NCBI RefSeq assembly: GCF_016405855.1
Contig: NZ_JAEFCA010000001.1
Span: 271,316 to 335,315, forward strand
Source of the DNA: Flavobacterium sp. IB48
GTDB lineage: Bacteria > Bacteroidota > Bacteroidia > Flavobacteriales > Flavobacteriaceae
DNA length: 64,000 nucleotides
Direction of reading: 5' to 3'
The notes beneath the pieces were generated by a model that saw only the letters and a program-made list of their open reading frames with translations, was not told where the DNA came from and did not search any database. Numbering within the stretch: the first letter of the stretch is position 1; the number at the start of each line of letters is the position of its first letter. Of the stretch, positions 37,097 through 44,962 are shown in pieces. A program made the position numbers and the translations under genes.

Positions 37097-37735
37097 TTAT
37101 TCACTTTTTAAAATAGCCATAAATTCCTCTCGATCAATTTCGCGACAACCCAAACTATCCAAATGCGGGTTATAAACTTGACAATCAAGCAATTTATAAT
37201 TTTCTTCTTCTAAATGTTTTACTAGGGATATAAAAGCCACTTTTGAAGCATTTGATACTTTAGAAAACATACTTTCTCCGCAAAAAACATGTCCCAAATC
37301 GACGCCATACAAACCTCCAACTAAAACATCGTCTTGCCAAACCTCAACCGATTTTGCAATTCCTTGCCGATTAAGTTCGCAATACGATTCTACTATATCA
37401 TCTGAAATCCAGGTTCCGTCCTGACCAATACGTTGTATTTTTTGGCAATTCGAAATTACTTCTTTAAAGTTGGCATTAAAGGTAACTGTAAATTGTTTTC
37501 TGTTTAAAATATTCCGCATGCTTTTAGAAATAACTAATTCGTCTAAAAACAAAACCATACGAGGATCTGGCGCCCACCAAAGAATAGGCTCACCTTCATT
37601 AAACCAAGGAAAAATTCCTCTGTTGTATGCCAGTTTTAAGCGCTCAGGACTTAAATCACCACCAACAGCCAGAATACCTTCTTCATCGGCTTCTGAAACG
37701 GGCGGAAAATATAAATTATCAAATAAGAAATACAT
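37097..37735 (-). CDS. aat: Leucyl/phenylalanyl-tRNA-protein transferase
   Basis: 212 residues. Signatures: YFPPVSEADEEGILAVGGDLSPERLKLAYNRGIFPWFNEGEPILWWAPDPRMVLF at the N terminus, then SVEVWQDDVLVGGLYGVDLGHVFCGESMFS and LDCQVYNPHLDSLGCREI. It attaches Leu or Phe to N-terminal Arg/Lys of proteins for the N-degron pathway. First gene of a two-gene unit with the MOSC gene. The region upstream has an AAATTCCAA inverted repeat. Confidence 0.96.
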   Translation of the reverse strand: MYFLFDNLYFPPVSEADEEGILAVGGDLSPERLKLAYNRGIFPWFNEGEPILWWAPDPRMVLFLDELVISKSMRNILNRKQFTVTFNANFKEVISNCQKIQRIGQDGTWISDDIVESYCELNRQGIAKSVEVWQDDVLVGGLYGVDLGHVFCGESMFSKVSNASKVAFISLVKHLEEENYKLLDCQVYNPHLDSLGCREIDREEFMAILKSE

Positions 37736-37786
37736 TATTTAAATTTCAATGATAAAATTCTACTTAGAAGTATTAATTCAAAAACA

Positions 37787-37833
37787 AAATTCCAAATCCC
37801 AAACTCACGTGAATGAATTGGAATTTGGAATTT
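37787..37833. repeat. AAATTCCAA-type inverted repeat
   Basis: AAATTCCAAATCCCAA (37787-37802) and TTGGAATTTGGAATTT (37818-37833) are inverted with one mismatch around 15 bp that contain CACGTG. Same family as at 23255-23365 and 44497-44543. Confidence 0.8.
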
Positions 37834-37856
37834 AAAATATTGTAATTTCTAAACTC

Positions 37857-38228
37857 TTAGAACGGTAAATCGTCTGGTTCGTCTTCGTTTATACTTGTTG
37901 CTGGTGCAAAAGTTTCGGCAGCTGGCATTGGAGCTCCTTGCGCTGGTCCTTCTGGAGCTAATCTTTCGATTCTCCAACCTTGAATACTATTGAAATATCT
38001 AGTTTCTCCTTGTGGGTTAACCCATTCTCTTCCTCTTAAATTGATAGAAACTTTTACTGCATCTCCTTGTTTATAGCTACTCAACAAATCGCATTTATCT
38101 TGTGTAAATTCGATTAAAATATGTTGTGGATACTGCTCCTCAGTAGTAACAACTAACTCTCTTTTTTTGAATGAGGCACTAACTTGCTGCTCTGGGTTAA
38201 CCACTTTTACTTTTCCTGTAACTTCCAT
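37857..38228 (-). CDS. DUF3127 protein with an SSB-like acidic C-terminal tip
   Basis: 123 residues. The first ~85 form a beta-rich OB-like domain (VTGKVKVV, FKKRELVVTTEEQYPQHILIEF, REWVNPQGETRYFNSIQGWRIERL), which is DUF3127. A Pro/Ala-rich linker follows, and the protein ends EPDDLPF, very like the DDDIPF tip with which single-stranded-DNA-binding proteins recruit partners. Length and layout therefore resemble a small SSB. DNA binding is inference; the family has no assigned role I know of. Confidence 0.85.
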   Translation of the reverse strand: MEVTGKVKVVNPEQQVSASFKKRELVVTTEEQYPQHILIEFTQDKCDLLSSYKQGDAVKVSINLRGREWVNPQGETRYFNSIQGWRIERLAPEGPAQGAPMPAAETFAPATSINEDEPDDLPF

Positions 38229-38260
38229 CTTCGTCTATTTAATTATTGTTTCTATTTCTT

Positions 38261-39136
38261 TTATTTCTTCGCTAAAAGCACTTTCCATGCCGATTCTACA
38301 TCGCCATTATCCAGATATTTTTTGGCTTCTAAGTGCACTTTTTTCTGATCGTCTGAGCTTAAAACTCCTTTGACTGCAAAATTTGCTTTCACAAATATAG
38401 TAACTTCTTCTGTTGTAGGCAAGGCTTCTATATTCCCTAATTTTCCTAAATCATTCCCATCAAAAACATCGCTTTCTTTTACAAAATTTGGTATTGCATC
38501 TACTCCTACTCCTAGTGTTGTTAAGGGTTTTGCAACTTCAAAAAGTCCTTGATTTGATCTTGAATACCAATTATTTCCAAGTCTTGAAACCAAGTCAATT
38601 TTATGCTGGTCTATTGCTCCGTTTTCATCTAAAATCGATTCGTCAATATGAATTTTAACAACTTCGCATAAAATCAAATTTCCCGCTCCACCTTCTGTTC
38701 CTAACGGAATAATCTGCGTAATCTTGCATTCAAACTGAACTGGAGATTCTTTTACGCGATATGGCTTTACTAAATCTGATGGAATTTGCGTTAATCCTGC
38801 TTTGATAAATTCATTTACGCCATCTCCGTATTCTGTGCTTGCTAAAGAAGTTTGCTGTACGATATCGTAATTTACAACATTTATTACTACTTCTTTAGTC
38901 GCTTCGGCATTAATCAAAGTGTGTTTAATTGTATTATCGCGAACACGTCTTGAGGGCGAAAAAACCAAAATCGGAGGATTTGCACTGAACACATTAAAGA
39001 AACTAAACGGAGATAAATTTGGAACTCCAGTTTCGCTAATTGTGCTTGCAAAAGCAATAGGTCTAGGTCCGATTGAACTCTGCAGATAGCCTTGCAATTT
39101 GGCCGTTGGAATCTCTTTTGGGTTAACGCTGATCAT
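38261..39136 (-). CDS. Flavin reductase family protein (FMN-binding)
   Basis: 291 residues. The flavin-reductase-like split barrel covers ~1-200: SSIGPRPIAFASTISETGVPNLSPFSFFNVFSANPPILVFSPSRR is the FMN-binding signature, followed by TSLASTEYGDGVNEF and SPVQFECKITQIIPLG. A ~60-residue C-terminal extension follows. These proteins use FMN to reduce small substrates; the substrate is unknown. It starts 32 bp upstream of the DUF3127 gene on the same strand and is probably cotranscribed with it. Confidence 0.88.
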   Translation of the reverse strand: MISVNPKEIPTAKLQGYLQSSIGPRPIAFASTISETGVPNLSPFSFFNVFSANPPILVFSPSRRVRDNTIKHTLINAEATKEVVINVVNYDIVQQTSLASTEYGDGVNEFIKAGLTQIPSDLVKPYRVKESPVQFECKITQIIPLGTEGGAGNLILCEVVKIHIDESILDENGAIDQHKIDLVSRLGNNWYSRSNQGLFEVAKPLTTLGVGVDAIPNFVKESDVFDGNDLGKLGNIEALPTTEEVTIFVKANFAVKGVLSSDDQKKVHLEAKKYLDNGDVESAWKVLLAKK

Positions 39137-39240
39137 ACTTTAAAATTTAGAAAGAATCTCATTTTAGTAGCTACAAAAGTATTGAAATGGTTTAATTAGA
39201 AGAAATAGTTTTGCAGATAAAAACGAAAAATCTTTCAGCA

Positions 39241-39268
39241 TTGGCAAAATATAAAATGTGTATATTTC
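39241..39268 (+). promoter_or_regulatory. Candidate promoter of the orphan kinase gene
   Basis: TTG (39241-39243), 17 bp, TATATTTC (39261-39268), one mismatch at the last base. It lies 28 bp before the preferred start at 39297. Confidence 0.45.
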
Positions 39269-39296
39269 GTTATATTTATACCACAAAATAACTGAT

Positions 39297-40448
39297 ATGT
39301 CTTTTTCTGAAAGAACAAATACTACGCGCTGGATTATTATTTCGGTTTGCTTTATAATCATTTCTCTAATTCTTTGGAATACTTATACTTTCTTCCAGAT
39401 TTTTAAAAATGAGGAGCGTTTAAAAATGAACCTTTTTGTAAATGCTCAAATCACATTGGTTAATGCTAATGAAAACACTGATGTAGAATTGCCTCTTCAG
39501 ATTTTTAGCAATAATACTTCTATTCCGGGCATTATAATGCTTTATGACAATGTAGTGAGTTCTGTAAACGTTCCTGATGAAATACTTAATGACAAGAAAA
39601 AAAGAACGGCTTTCTTAAATAAGCTTAAAAATGAAAATGAACCAATCACTTTTGAATACGCCCCAGGAAAATACCAGACTTTATATTATGGCAATTCTGC
39701 GTTGCTAAACAAACTTAAATATTATCCAATTGCGTTGCTTCTTATTATTTTCCTTTGCATTGCATTAATTTATAATTTCTATAAAAGCACCAAAATGGCA
39801 ACTCAAAATAAGCTTTGGGCAGGAATGGCAAAAGAAACGGCACACCAAATTGGCACTCCGCTTTCTTCATTAATTGGCTGGGTTGAAATTTTAAAAACAG
39901 AAGAAATTGATCCTTCTATTAGTATCGAAATTGAGAAAGATATAGAACGTCTTCAGACTATTACAGATCGTTTTTCTAAAATTGGATCAGTGCCAGTTTT
40001 AGAACTTCACGATATTGTCGACGAAACCAAAACGGCTTATGAATATTTGCAATCTCGTTTTTCTAAACAAGTTACATTTTCTTTTCAGGCCCCAAATGAA
40101 CCTATTTTAGGAATGATAAATCCAACATTACACAGTTGGACTATAGAAAATTTAGTAAAAAATGCAATTGATGCTATGAAAGGAAAAGGAACTCTTGATC
40201 TTCAAATTGAACAAGATGCTCATCAGGTAAAAATCAATATTAAAGATTCTGGAACTGGAATTCCAAAAAAACAATTTAAAACCATTTTTGAAACTGGTTT
40301 TACAACCAAAAAACGCGGTTGGGGACTTGGACTTTCTTTAACTAAAAGAATTGTCGAGGAGTATCACAACGGTAAAATCAAAGTTCTTCATTCTGAAATT
40401 GGTAAAGGAACTACTTTTCAGATTTCATTAAATAAAAAAGTGCAGTAA
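39297..40448 (+). CDS. Orphan sensor histidine kinase
   Basis: The ATG at 39297 (MSFSERT) is preferred; a GTG 13 codons upstream would run into the promoter. 383 residues: a membrane segment at ~12-33, a sensor loop of ~120 residues, a second segment at ~145-163, then the H box AKETAHQIGTPLSSLIGWVEIL, N box ENLVKNAIDAMKGKG, G1 DSGTGIPKK and G2 GWGLGLSLTKRI. This is NtrY/PAS-less kinase-like. No response regulator is adjacent. Confidence 0.88.
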   Translation: MSFSERTNTTRWIIISVCFIIISLILWNTYTFFQIFKNEERLKMNLFVNAQITLVNANENTDVELPLQIFSNNTSIPGIIMLYDNVVSSVNVPDEILNDKKKRTAFLNKLKNENEPITFEYAPGKYQTLYYGNSALLNKLKYYPIALLLIIFLCIALIYNFYKSTKMATQNKLWAGMAKETAHQIGTPLSSLIGWVEILKTEEIDPSISIEIEKDIERLQTITDRFSKIGSVPVLELHDIVDETKTAYEYLQSRFSKQVTFSFQAPNEPILGMINPTLHSWTIENLVKNAIDAMKGKGTLDLQIEQDAHQVKINIKDSGTGIPKKQFKTIFETGFTTKKRGWGLGLSLTKRIVEEYHNGKIKVLHSEIGKGTTFQISLNKKVQ

Positions 40449-40466
40449 TAAATTTTACTGCACTTT
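40437..40466. terminator. Terminator overlapping the kinase stop codon
   Basis: AAAGTGCAGTAA (40437-40448, includes the stop codon) pairs perfectly with TTACTGCACTTT (40455-40466) around TAAATT. The A run before it gives a U run for the minus-strand HIT gene. Bases 40474-40499 (GGTTGAGCGAAGTCGAAACC) are a further repeat-like stretch. Confidence 0.78.
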
Positions 40467-40499
40467 CACTTTATTGTCAGGTTGAGCGAAGTCGAAACC

Positions 40500-40889
40500 T
40501 TATAAATTTGATTGAATATCTTTTGCTAAAGCTTCAAATTCTTCTTTTGAAAGTGAAACTTTATCAATAAAACGCATTTCGTCCATGTGGTTTAACGGAA
40601 TCAAATGTACGTGTGCATGAGGCACTTCAAGTCCTACAACCGCTATTCCGATTCTTTTGCATGGAACTGTTTTTTCTAAAGCTGCAGCGACTTTTTTAGA
40701 AAATTTCATTAAACCTAAATACAACTCTTCATCCATATCAAAAATCTTATCGATTTCTTGTTTCGGGATACAAAGCGTATGTCCTTTAGCATTCGGATTT
40801 ACATCTAAAAATGCTAAATAGTTTTCGTCTTCTGCAATTTTGTAAGCTGGAATTTCTCCGTTTACTATTTTAGTGAATATTGTACTCAT
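40500..40889 (-). CDS. HIT family nucleotide-binding protein
   Basis: 129 residues. It starts MSTIFTKIVNGEIPAYKIAEDENYLAFLDVNPNAKGHTLCIPKQEI and has the histidine triad PHAHVHLIPL near residue 95. Length is standard for the Hint branch, which hydrolyses nucleoside phosphoramidates. It follows greA on the same strand across a 62-bp gap with a hairpin. Confidence 0.94.
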   Translation of the reverse strand: MSTIFTKIVNGEIPAYKIAEDENYLAFLDVNPNAKGHTLCIPKQEIDKIFDMDEELYLGLMKFSKKVAAALEKTVPCKRIGIAVVGLEVPHAHVHLIPLNHMDEMRFIDKVSLSKEEFEALAKDIQSNL

Positions 40890-40914
40890 TGTTTATTCGT
40901 TTATTTGGTTAATC

Positions 40915-40946
40915 GTTTAACCGATTTAACGATTAAACGGTTAAAC
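40915..40946. repeat. Inverted repeat GTTTAACCG/CGGTTAAAC between greA and HIT gene
   Basis: Nine-bp perfect arms (40915-40923 and 40938-40946) around 14 nt, in a stretch made of TTTAA and CGTTTA words. It is not followed by a T run, so it looks like another dispersed repeat and not a strong terminator. Confidence 0.6.
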
Positions 40947-40951
40947 TAAAT

Positions 40952-41428
40952 TTAGTCTCTTGAGATTTCTAGAATTTCAAATTTAAGAACTCCATTTGGA
41001 ACTGTAATTTCAGCTACTTCTCCAACAGATTTCCCCAGCAATCCTTTTCCGATAGGAGAAGTTACAGAGATTTTTCCTGTTTTTAAATCTGCTTCGCTTT
41101 CAGCAACAAGCGTATATTTCATTTCCATTCCGTTGCTTTGGTTTTTGATTTTTACATTCGATAAAACCAAAACTTTAGAAACATCTAGTTGAGACTCGTC
41201 AATTAATCTTGCATTTGCATATACTTCTTCTAGTTTAGAAATTCTCATTTCTAACAAACCTTGCGCTTCTTTTGCTGCATCATATTCCGCATTTTCAGAC
41301 AAGTCACCTTTATCTCTTGCATCTGCAATATCTTGAGATGCCTTTGGGCGCATTACACTTTTTAAATGCTCCAATTCATCTTTTAATTTTTTTAATCCTT
41401 CTGCTGTATAATAAGATACTTTACTCAT
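40952..41428 (-). CDS. greA: Transcription elongation factor GreA
   Basis: The start at 41428 (MSKVSYYTAEGLKKLKDELEHLK) gives 158 residues, the normal GreA length; upstream in-frame codons would translate the leader hairpin. The coiled-coil domain carries the acidic tip DARDKGDLSENAEYDAAKEAQ, which enters the polymerase secondary channel. The C-terminal FKBP-like domain has VTSPIGKGLLGKSVGEVAEITVPNG. It rescues backtracked RNA polymerase. Confidence 0.96.
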   Translation of the reverse strand: MSKVSYYTAEGLKKLKDELEHLKSVMRPKASQDIADARDKGDLSENAEYDAAKEAQGLLEMRISKLEEVYANARLIDESQLDVSKVLVLSNVKIKNQSNGMEMKYTLVAESEADLKTGKISVTSPIGKGLLGKSVGEVAEITVPNGVLKFEILEISRD

Positions 41429-41453
41429 AACTTCATCGTTTATATAAATACAA

Positions 41454-41492
41454 AAAATCCCATCGCGACGGGATTTTCTTACCACAAATATA
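41454..41492 (-). promoter_or_regulatory. greA -7 element followed at once by a terminator-like leader hairpin
   Basis: Minus strand TATATTTG (41485-41492) is a perfect -7 element, without a clear TTG. Starting 8 bases further downstream, AAAATCCC (41470-41477 on plus as GGGATTTT) pairs with GGGATTTT (41454-41461 as AAAATCCC), and six U residues follow. The hairpin sits in the 5' untranslated region 26 bp before the ATG. Confidence 0.6.
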
Positions 41493-41585
41493 CTATAATT
41501 TTTAATAGTACATAATTATATGTTAATCATATAGATTTCAAATCTAAATAAATTATTTTTGTTTTAACTAATTCTTATCCAAATA

Positions 41586-42002
41586 ATGAAAAAAATCTGG
41601 TTTTTTATCGCTTTTACTGCTATTTTATTCTCTTGCAGCGACAACAACAGAAGTAGCAACAATCCTTACATTCCTAATTATTCTATAAACGCATATCTTG
41701 ACACTAATTTACCAACGTATAACAAATTATTATATCCAAGTAATCCTGTTTATGTAGCCAATTATGGCGCAAAAGGGATTATAGTCATGAAAACTGGCGA
41801 AGGAACTTATACTGCTTTTGATGCGGCCTGCCCAAACCAAGCTTTAACTTCTTGCACAGCTATGACAATTGACGGAATTTACGCTGTTTGCTCCTGCGAT
41901 AAAACGCAATATAACTTATATACAGGACTTGGCGGAAAAGAATATCCGATGAAACAATATCGTGTCGAATCTTCTGGAACCGTAATTCACGTATACAATT
42001 AA
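41586..42002 (+). CDS. Lipoprotein with a degenerate Rieske-like domain
   Basis: 138 residues. The leader MKKIWFFIAFTAILFSC has a lipobox. The C-terminal half follows the Rieske plan: AFDAACPNQ... then GIYAVCSCDKTQYNLYTG, then PMKQYRVESSGTVIHVYN. The usual ligands CxH and CxxH are replaced by CPN and CSCD, so the histidines are missing while the cysteines stay (four in total). A normal 2Fe-2S Rieske centre is unlikely; disulfides or another metal are possible. Single gene with a good terminator. Confidence 0.7.
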   Translation: MKKIWFFIAFTAILFSCSDNNRSSNNPYIPNYSINAYLDTNLPTYNKLLYPSNPVYVANYGAKGIIVMKTGEGTYTAFDAACPNQALTSCTAMTIDGIYAVCSCDKTQYNLYTGLGGKEYPMKQYRVESSGTVIHVYN

Positions 42003-42006
42003 AAAC

Positions 42007-42039
42007 AAAAAAGCCTGAAAATAATTTCAGGCTTTTTTT
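42007..42039. terminator. Bidirectional terminator between convergent genes
   Basis: AAAAAAGCCTGAAA (42007-42020) pairs perfectly with TTTCAGGCTTTTTT (42025-42038) around ATAA. It ends both the lipoprotein gene and the TonB-dependent receptor gene. Confidence 0.9.
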
Positions 42040-42053
42040 GTTTTTAGGCTTAA

Positions 42054-44246
42054 TTAGAATTTCAAACTCAAACCAATTAAGAAATTTGTTCCTGCTTGCG
42101 GATAATAGTATGGGTAAACGTCCCACATAGCTCCGTTTGAAACATATTTTTTATCGAAAATATTATTCACCAAAGCAGTAATTGTTATCGATTGAAAAAT
42201 TGTTTTTGGTTTTATTTCATATGATGCATTAAAATCGTTTACAAAATAATCTGCCAGTTTTGCCGCCGGAAGTTCAATATTGTTCATGTATTGTTCTCCA
42301 ACATATTTTTGCAGTAATGAAAGATACAATCTCTCCATAGGTTTATACACAATAACGTTTCCTGCAATTACTTCTGGAGAATAGGCAATTTTTGTAGTTC
42401 CGTAAAATTCTCCATCAACAGCCAAATCTACGTTTTTGTTGCTGCTTAAAGTAAAGTTTGGTCTTAAAGTAAATTTCTCAGAAAGTGCAATCGTCGCATC
42501 AAACTCAAATCCTAAACGGTAGCTTTTCTCTGTATTGGCACGAATCGGGTTTCCAACATCGTCTAATCTTCCCGTTAAAATCAATTGATCTCTATATCCC
42601 ATATAATATAGGTTCGAATTCAATTGAAATTTCTCTGAATTGAATCTCCATCCTAACTCAAAATCATTCAGTTTTTCTGGTTTTACATTTCCACCTTCGT
42701 AATCTGTTCTGTTTGGTTCACGATTCGCTCGTGCGTAAGAGAAATACAAAGTGTTTTTTTCATTGAAAGCATAATTCAAACCAGCTTTCGGATTAAAGAA
42801 ATTAAAATTATCGTCTACCAAACCAGTCTCTTTACTATTTGCTTTATATTTCACATTTCTGTATTGCAAATCTCCGTAGAAACTTAATTTTTCTGTGAAT
42901 TGATAATTTGCTTTCGCGAAAACATTACCATCCGTTTTTGACGAATAATCATCGTAATAATGAGCTCCTAAAGCTGACTGATCTGAGTATTGCGCCCAGA
43001 TTACTTTTCCAAAATGATCACCTTCATATTTGTTCCAACCTCCGCCTAAAATAACATTTAGTTTTTCTGTTACATATTTAGCAGAAAAAGTCGTTCCGTA
43101 GAAATCATTATCCAACCATTTTTGACGAATCAAATCGGTTACTGGAATTAAATTTCCGTTATCATCTTCAACTGTTTTTGTTGGTTGAATTGGTCCATAA
43201 CCTTCAACAGGTTCATCTTCTTTATAATTTTCGTAATATCCTTTTCCTTTTGTATAATGAAATGCTAGGTTTGTACTCCATTTATCAGAAATAGATTCAC
43301 TCCAGTGCAATTGATAATGATCCTGATTGTAATTATCGGTTTCGTTATCATAAAAATGAACATTTCCTGCATCGTCTGTGTACATTCCTGCAGAATTAAA
43401 AGTACGATTTGTATTAAGAGTCTCTGCATCGATTCCGTTCCAAGATTGGTACGTTTTTTCAGTTCCACCAAAGACTAAAGCTTTTATCAAAGTCGTTTTG
43501 CCTACGTAAGTTCCTTGCAAAAAATATGATTTTAAATCGGCGCTTCCGCGATCAATATATCCGTGCGTTTTTATTGTAGACAAACGTCCTGCAATCTCAA
43601 AATGATCATTTAATAAACCTGTACTAAACTTTACAGTATTTTTAATTGTATTGAATGATCCTGCAGAACTTGAGATTTCACCTGTCGCTTTTCTAGCATA
43701 ACTATCGGTCAGTAAATTTAAACTTGCTCCAAATGCTCCTGCCCCATTTGTAGAAGTTCCAACTCCGCGTTGCAACTGAAGACTTTCTACAGAAGAAGCA
43801 AAATCGGGCATATTAACCCAAAATGTTCCTTGGCTTTCTGCATCATTGTAAGGAATTCCGTTTATAGTTACGTTTACACGTGTAGCATCACTTCCACGAA
43901 CGCGAATTCCTGTGTAACCCACACCGTTTCCAGCATCTGAAGTCGTTACAACTGAAGGCATATAATTCATCAGAACAGGAATATCCTGACCTAAATTTCT
44001 ATACTTAATTTCTTTTTTATCCATATTACTAAAACTCACTGGAGTCTTAGAGGTAACACGAACTGCAGAAACCAAAACCTCATCTAGAGAATTTACTTTT
44101 GTAGAATCTTTCTGCTGTTGTTGTGCAAAAGAAAATAGAGTAAAGAGTAAAGAAAATGAAGAAAAAACAAATTTGGCTCCGACTACATTTTGAGCCTGTG
44201 AACCTTTGTACCTCTGTGCCTTAGCACCTAAAAAAACAGTTTTCAT
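42054..44246 (-). CDS. TonB-dependent outer membrane receptor under TPP riboswitch control
   Basis: 730 residues. After the signal peptide (ending ...FSFAQQ, near residue 42) come the TonB box region (SLDEVLVSAVR), the plug domain (GVGYTGIRVRGSDATRVNVTINGIPYNDAESQGTFWVN) and a 22-strand-type barrel ending in GLSLKF with terminal Phe. There is no carboxypeptidase-like extension, so it is not SusC-type. The upstream TPP riboswitch makes thiamine or a precursor the likely cargo. The signal peptide n-region is ~20 residues longer than usual (AKAQRYKGSQAQ) and looks derived from a dispersed repeat. Confidence 0.9.
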   Translation of the reverse strand: MKTVFLGAKAQRYKGSQAQNVVGAKFVFSSFSLLFTLFSFAQQQQKDSTKVNSLDEVLVSAVRVTSKTPVSFSNMDKKEIKYRNLGQDIPVLMNYMPSVVTTSDAGNGVGYTGIRVRGSDATRVNVTINGIPYNDAESQGTFWVNMPDFASSVESLQLQRGVGTSTNGAGAFGASLNLLTDSYARKATGEISSSAGSFNTIKNTVKFSTGLLNDHFEIAGRLSTIKTHGYIDRGSADLKSYFLQGTYVGKTTLIKALVFGGTEKTYQSWNGIDAETLNTNRTFNSAGMYTDDAGNVHFYDNETDNYNQDHYQLHWSESISDKWSTNLAFHYTKGKGYYENYKEDEPVEGYGPIQPTKTVEDDNGNLIPVTDLIRQKWLDNDFYGTTFSAKYVTEKLNVILGGGWNKYEGDHFGKVIWAQYSDQSALGAHYYDDYSSKTDGNVFAKANYQFTEKLSFYGDLQYRNVKYKANSKETGLVDDNFNFFNPKAGLNYAFNEKNTLYFSYARANREPNRTDYEGGNVKPEKLNDFELGWRFNSEKFQLNSNLYYMGYRDQLILTGRLDDVGNPIRANTEKSYRLGFEFDATIALSEKFTLRPNFTLSSNKNVDLAVDGEFYGTTKIAYSPEVIAGNVIVYKPMERLYLSLLQKYVGEQYMNNIELPAAKLADYFVNDFNASYEIKPKTIFQSITITALVNNIFDKKYVSNGAMWDVYPYYYPQAGTNFLIGLSLKF

Positions 44247-44264
44247 TCGTAAAGAATTACGAAT
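44245..44264 (-). promoter_or_regulatory. Start-codon hairpin of the TonB receptor
   Basis: On the minus strand ATTCGTAA (44257-44264) pairs with TTACGAAT (44245-44252) around a 4-nt loop; the arm contains the first two bases of the ATG (44246). It is the counterpart of the thiS start-codon hairpin behind the first riboswitch. Confidence 0.6.
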
Positions 44265-44337
44265 AAAAGGGGGAATTATTCTTTGTTAAATTAATAAATG
44301 TGTTTCACGACAAAATAAAGTGTGCACGCTCGATAGT

Positions 44338-44412
44338 GTCGTTTTCCCTTAGCAACATTACTCGCTCAGGTTCTTTGGGTATGATCTCAGCTCGTTATTT
44401 GGAGCACCCCTT
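44338..44412 (-). promoter_or_regulatory. TPP riboswitch (THI element) of the TonB receptor
   Basis: On the minus strand the blocks occur in order: GGGGTGC (44404-44410), GCTGAGA (44385-44391), ACCC (44377-44380), GAACCTGA (44366-44373) and TAATGTTGCTAAGGGAA (44344-44360). This is the TPP aptamer. About 90 nt separate it from the receptor ATG. Confidence 0.92.
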
Positions 44413-44422
44413 TGAGACAGTG

Positions 44423-44452
44423 CAAATGTAATGTTAAAAAGTTAAATTCCAA
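44423..44452 (-). promoter_or_regulatory. Promoter of the riboswitch-controlled TonB receptor
   Basis: Minus strand TTG (44450-44452), 19 bp, TACATTTG (44423-44430). The octamer and the next GC are identical to those before the thiS riboswitch. Confidence 0.7.
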
Positions 44453-44496
44453 TATTGAAAATTTCAAATTCCAAAAATTCAAGTAGATTGAAATTA

Positions 44497-44543
44497 AAAT
44501 TCCAAATTCCGACATTAAACTTAGTTGTTGGAATTTGGAATTT
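44497..44543. repeat. AAATTCCAA-type inverted repeat
   Basis: AAATTCCAAATTCC (44497-44510) and GGAATTTGGAATTT (44530-44543) are perfect 14-bp arms around 19 nt. It fills the space between arfB and the receptor promoter, with further AAATTCCAA words at 44465-44475. Confidence 0.85.
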
Positions 44544-44556
44544 ATAAATTGAAATT

Positions 44557-44961
44557 TTACTCTATATTCGGTTTTCTTCTAGATTGTTTTAGATCAGAAA
44601 TATTCTTTTTATCCTTGATTCTTTTCTTAATTACAGCTTTGGGAACTTTTGTAGCTTTTCTAACTTTCGGAACATACAATCCCTTTTTGATAATTTCCAA
44701 AAATCGTTTGGTTACAATTTCTTTATTTTTAAGCTGACTTCTGTCTTCATCGCAATTTAAAATCAGGGTCTTTTCAGAAGTTAAACGCCCTGAAATATTA
44801 GTTAGCAAAAGAAATTTTTCTTCATCAGATAAAGCTTGAGAAGCATTCAGATCAAAACTCAAAACTACTTTAGACGAAACTTTATTTACGTTTTGTCCTC
44901 CTGCTCCACTGCTTCGAACGGCTTTAAAGTTTAATTCTGAAATGATTTTTTCTCTATCCAT
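44557..44961 (-). CDS. arfB: Peptidyl-tRNA hydrolase ArfB (ribosome rescue)
   Basis: 134 residues. The catalytic GGQ lies in RSSGAGGQNVNKVSSKV near residue 22, as in ArfB/ICT1 rather than full release factors. The C-terminal tail is long and basic (KATKVPKAVIKKRIKDKKNISDLKQSRRKP), which enters the empty mRNA channel of stalled ribosomes. It starts one base after the kinase-DUF4301 gene stop, so it is the last gene of that operon. Confidence 0.94.
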   Translation of the reverse strand: MDREKIISELNFKAVRSSGAGGQNVNKVSSKVVLSFDLNASQALSDEEKFLLLTNISGRLTSEKTLILNCDEDRSQLKNKEIVTKRFLEIIKKGLYVPKVRKATKVPKAVIKKRIKDKKNISDLKQSRRKPNIE

Positions 44962-44962
44962 A

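Noticed and set aside
41429..41485. 19-codon N-terminal extension of GreA
   Set aside because: It would translate the leader hairpin behind the -7 element; GreA length and N terminus fit the start at 41428.
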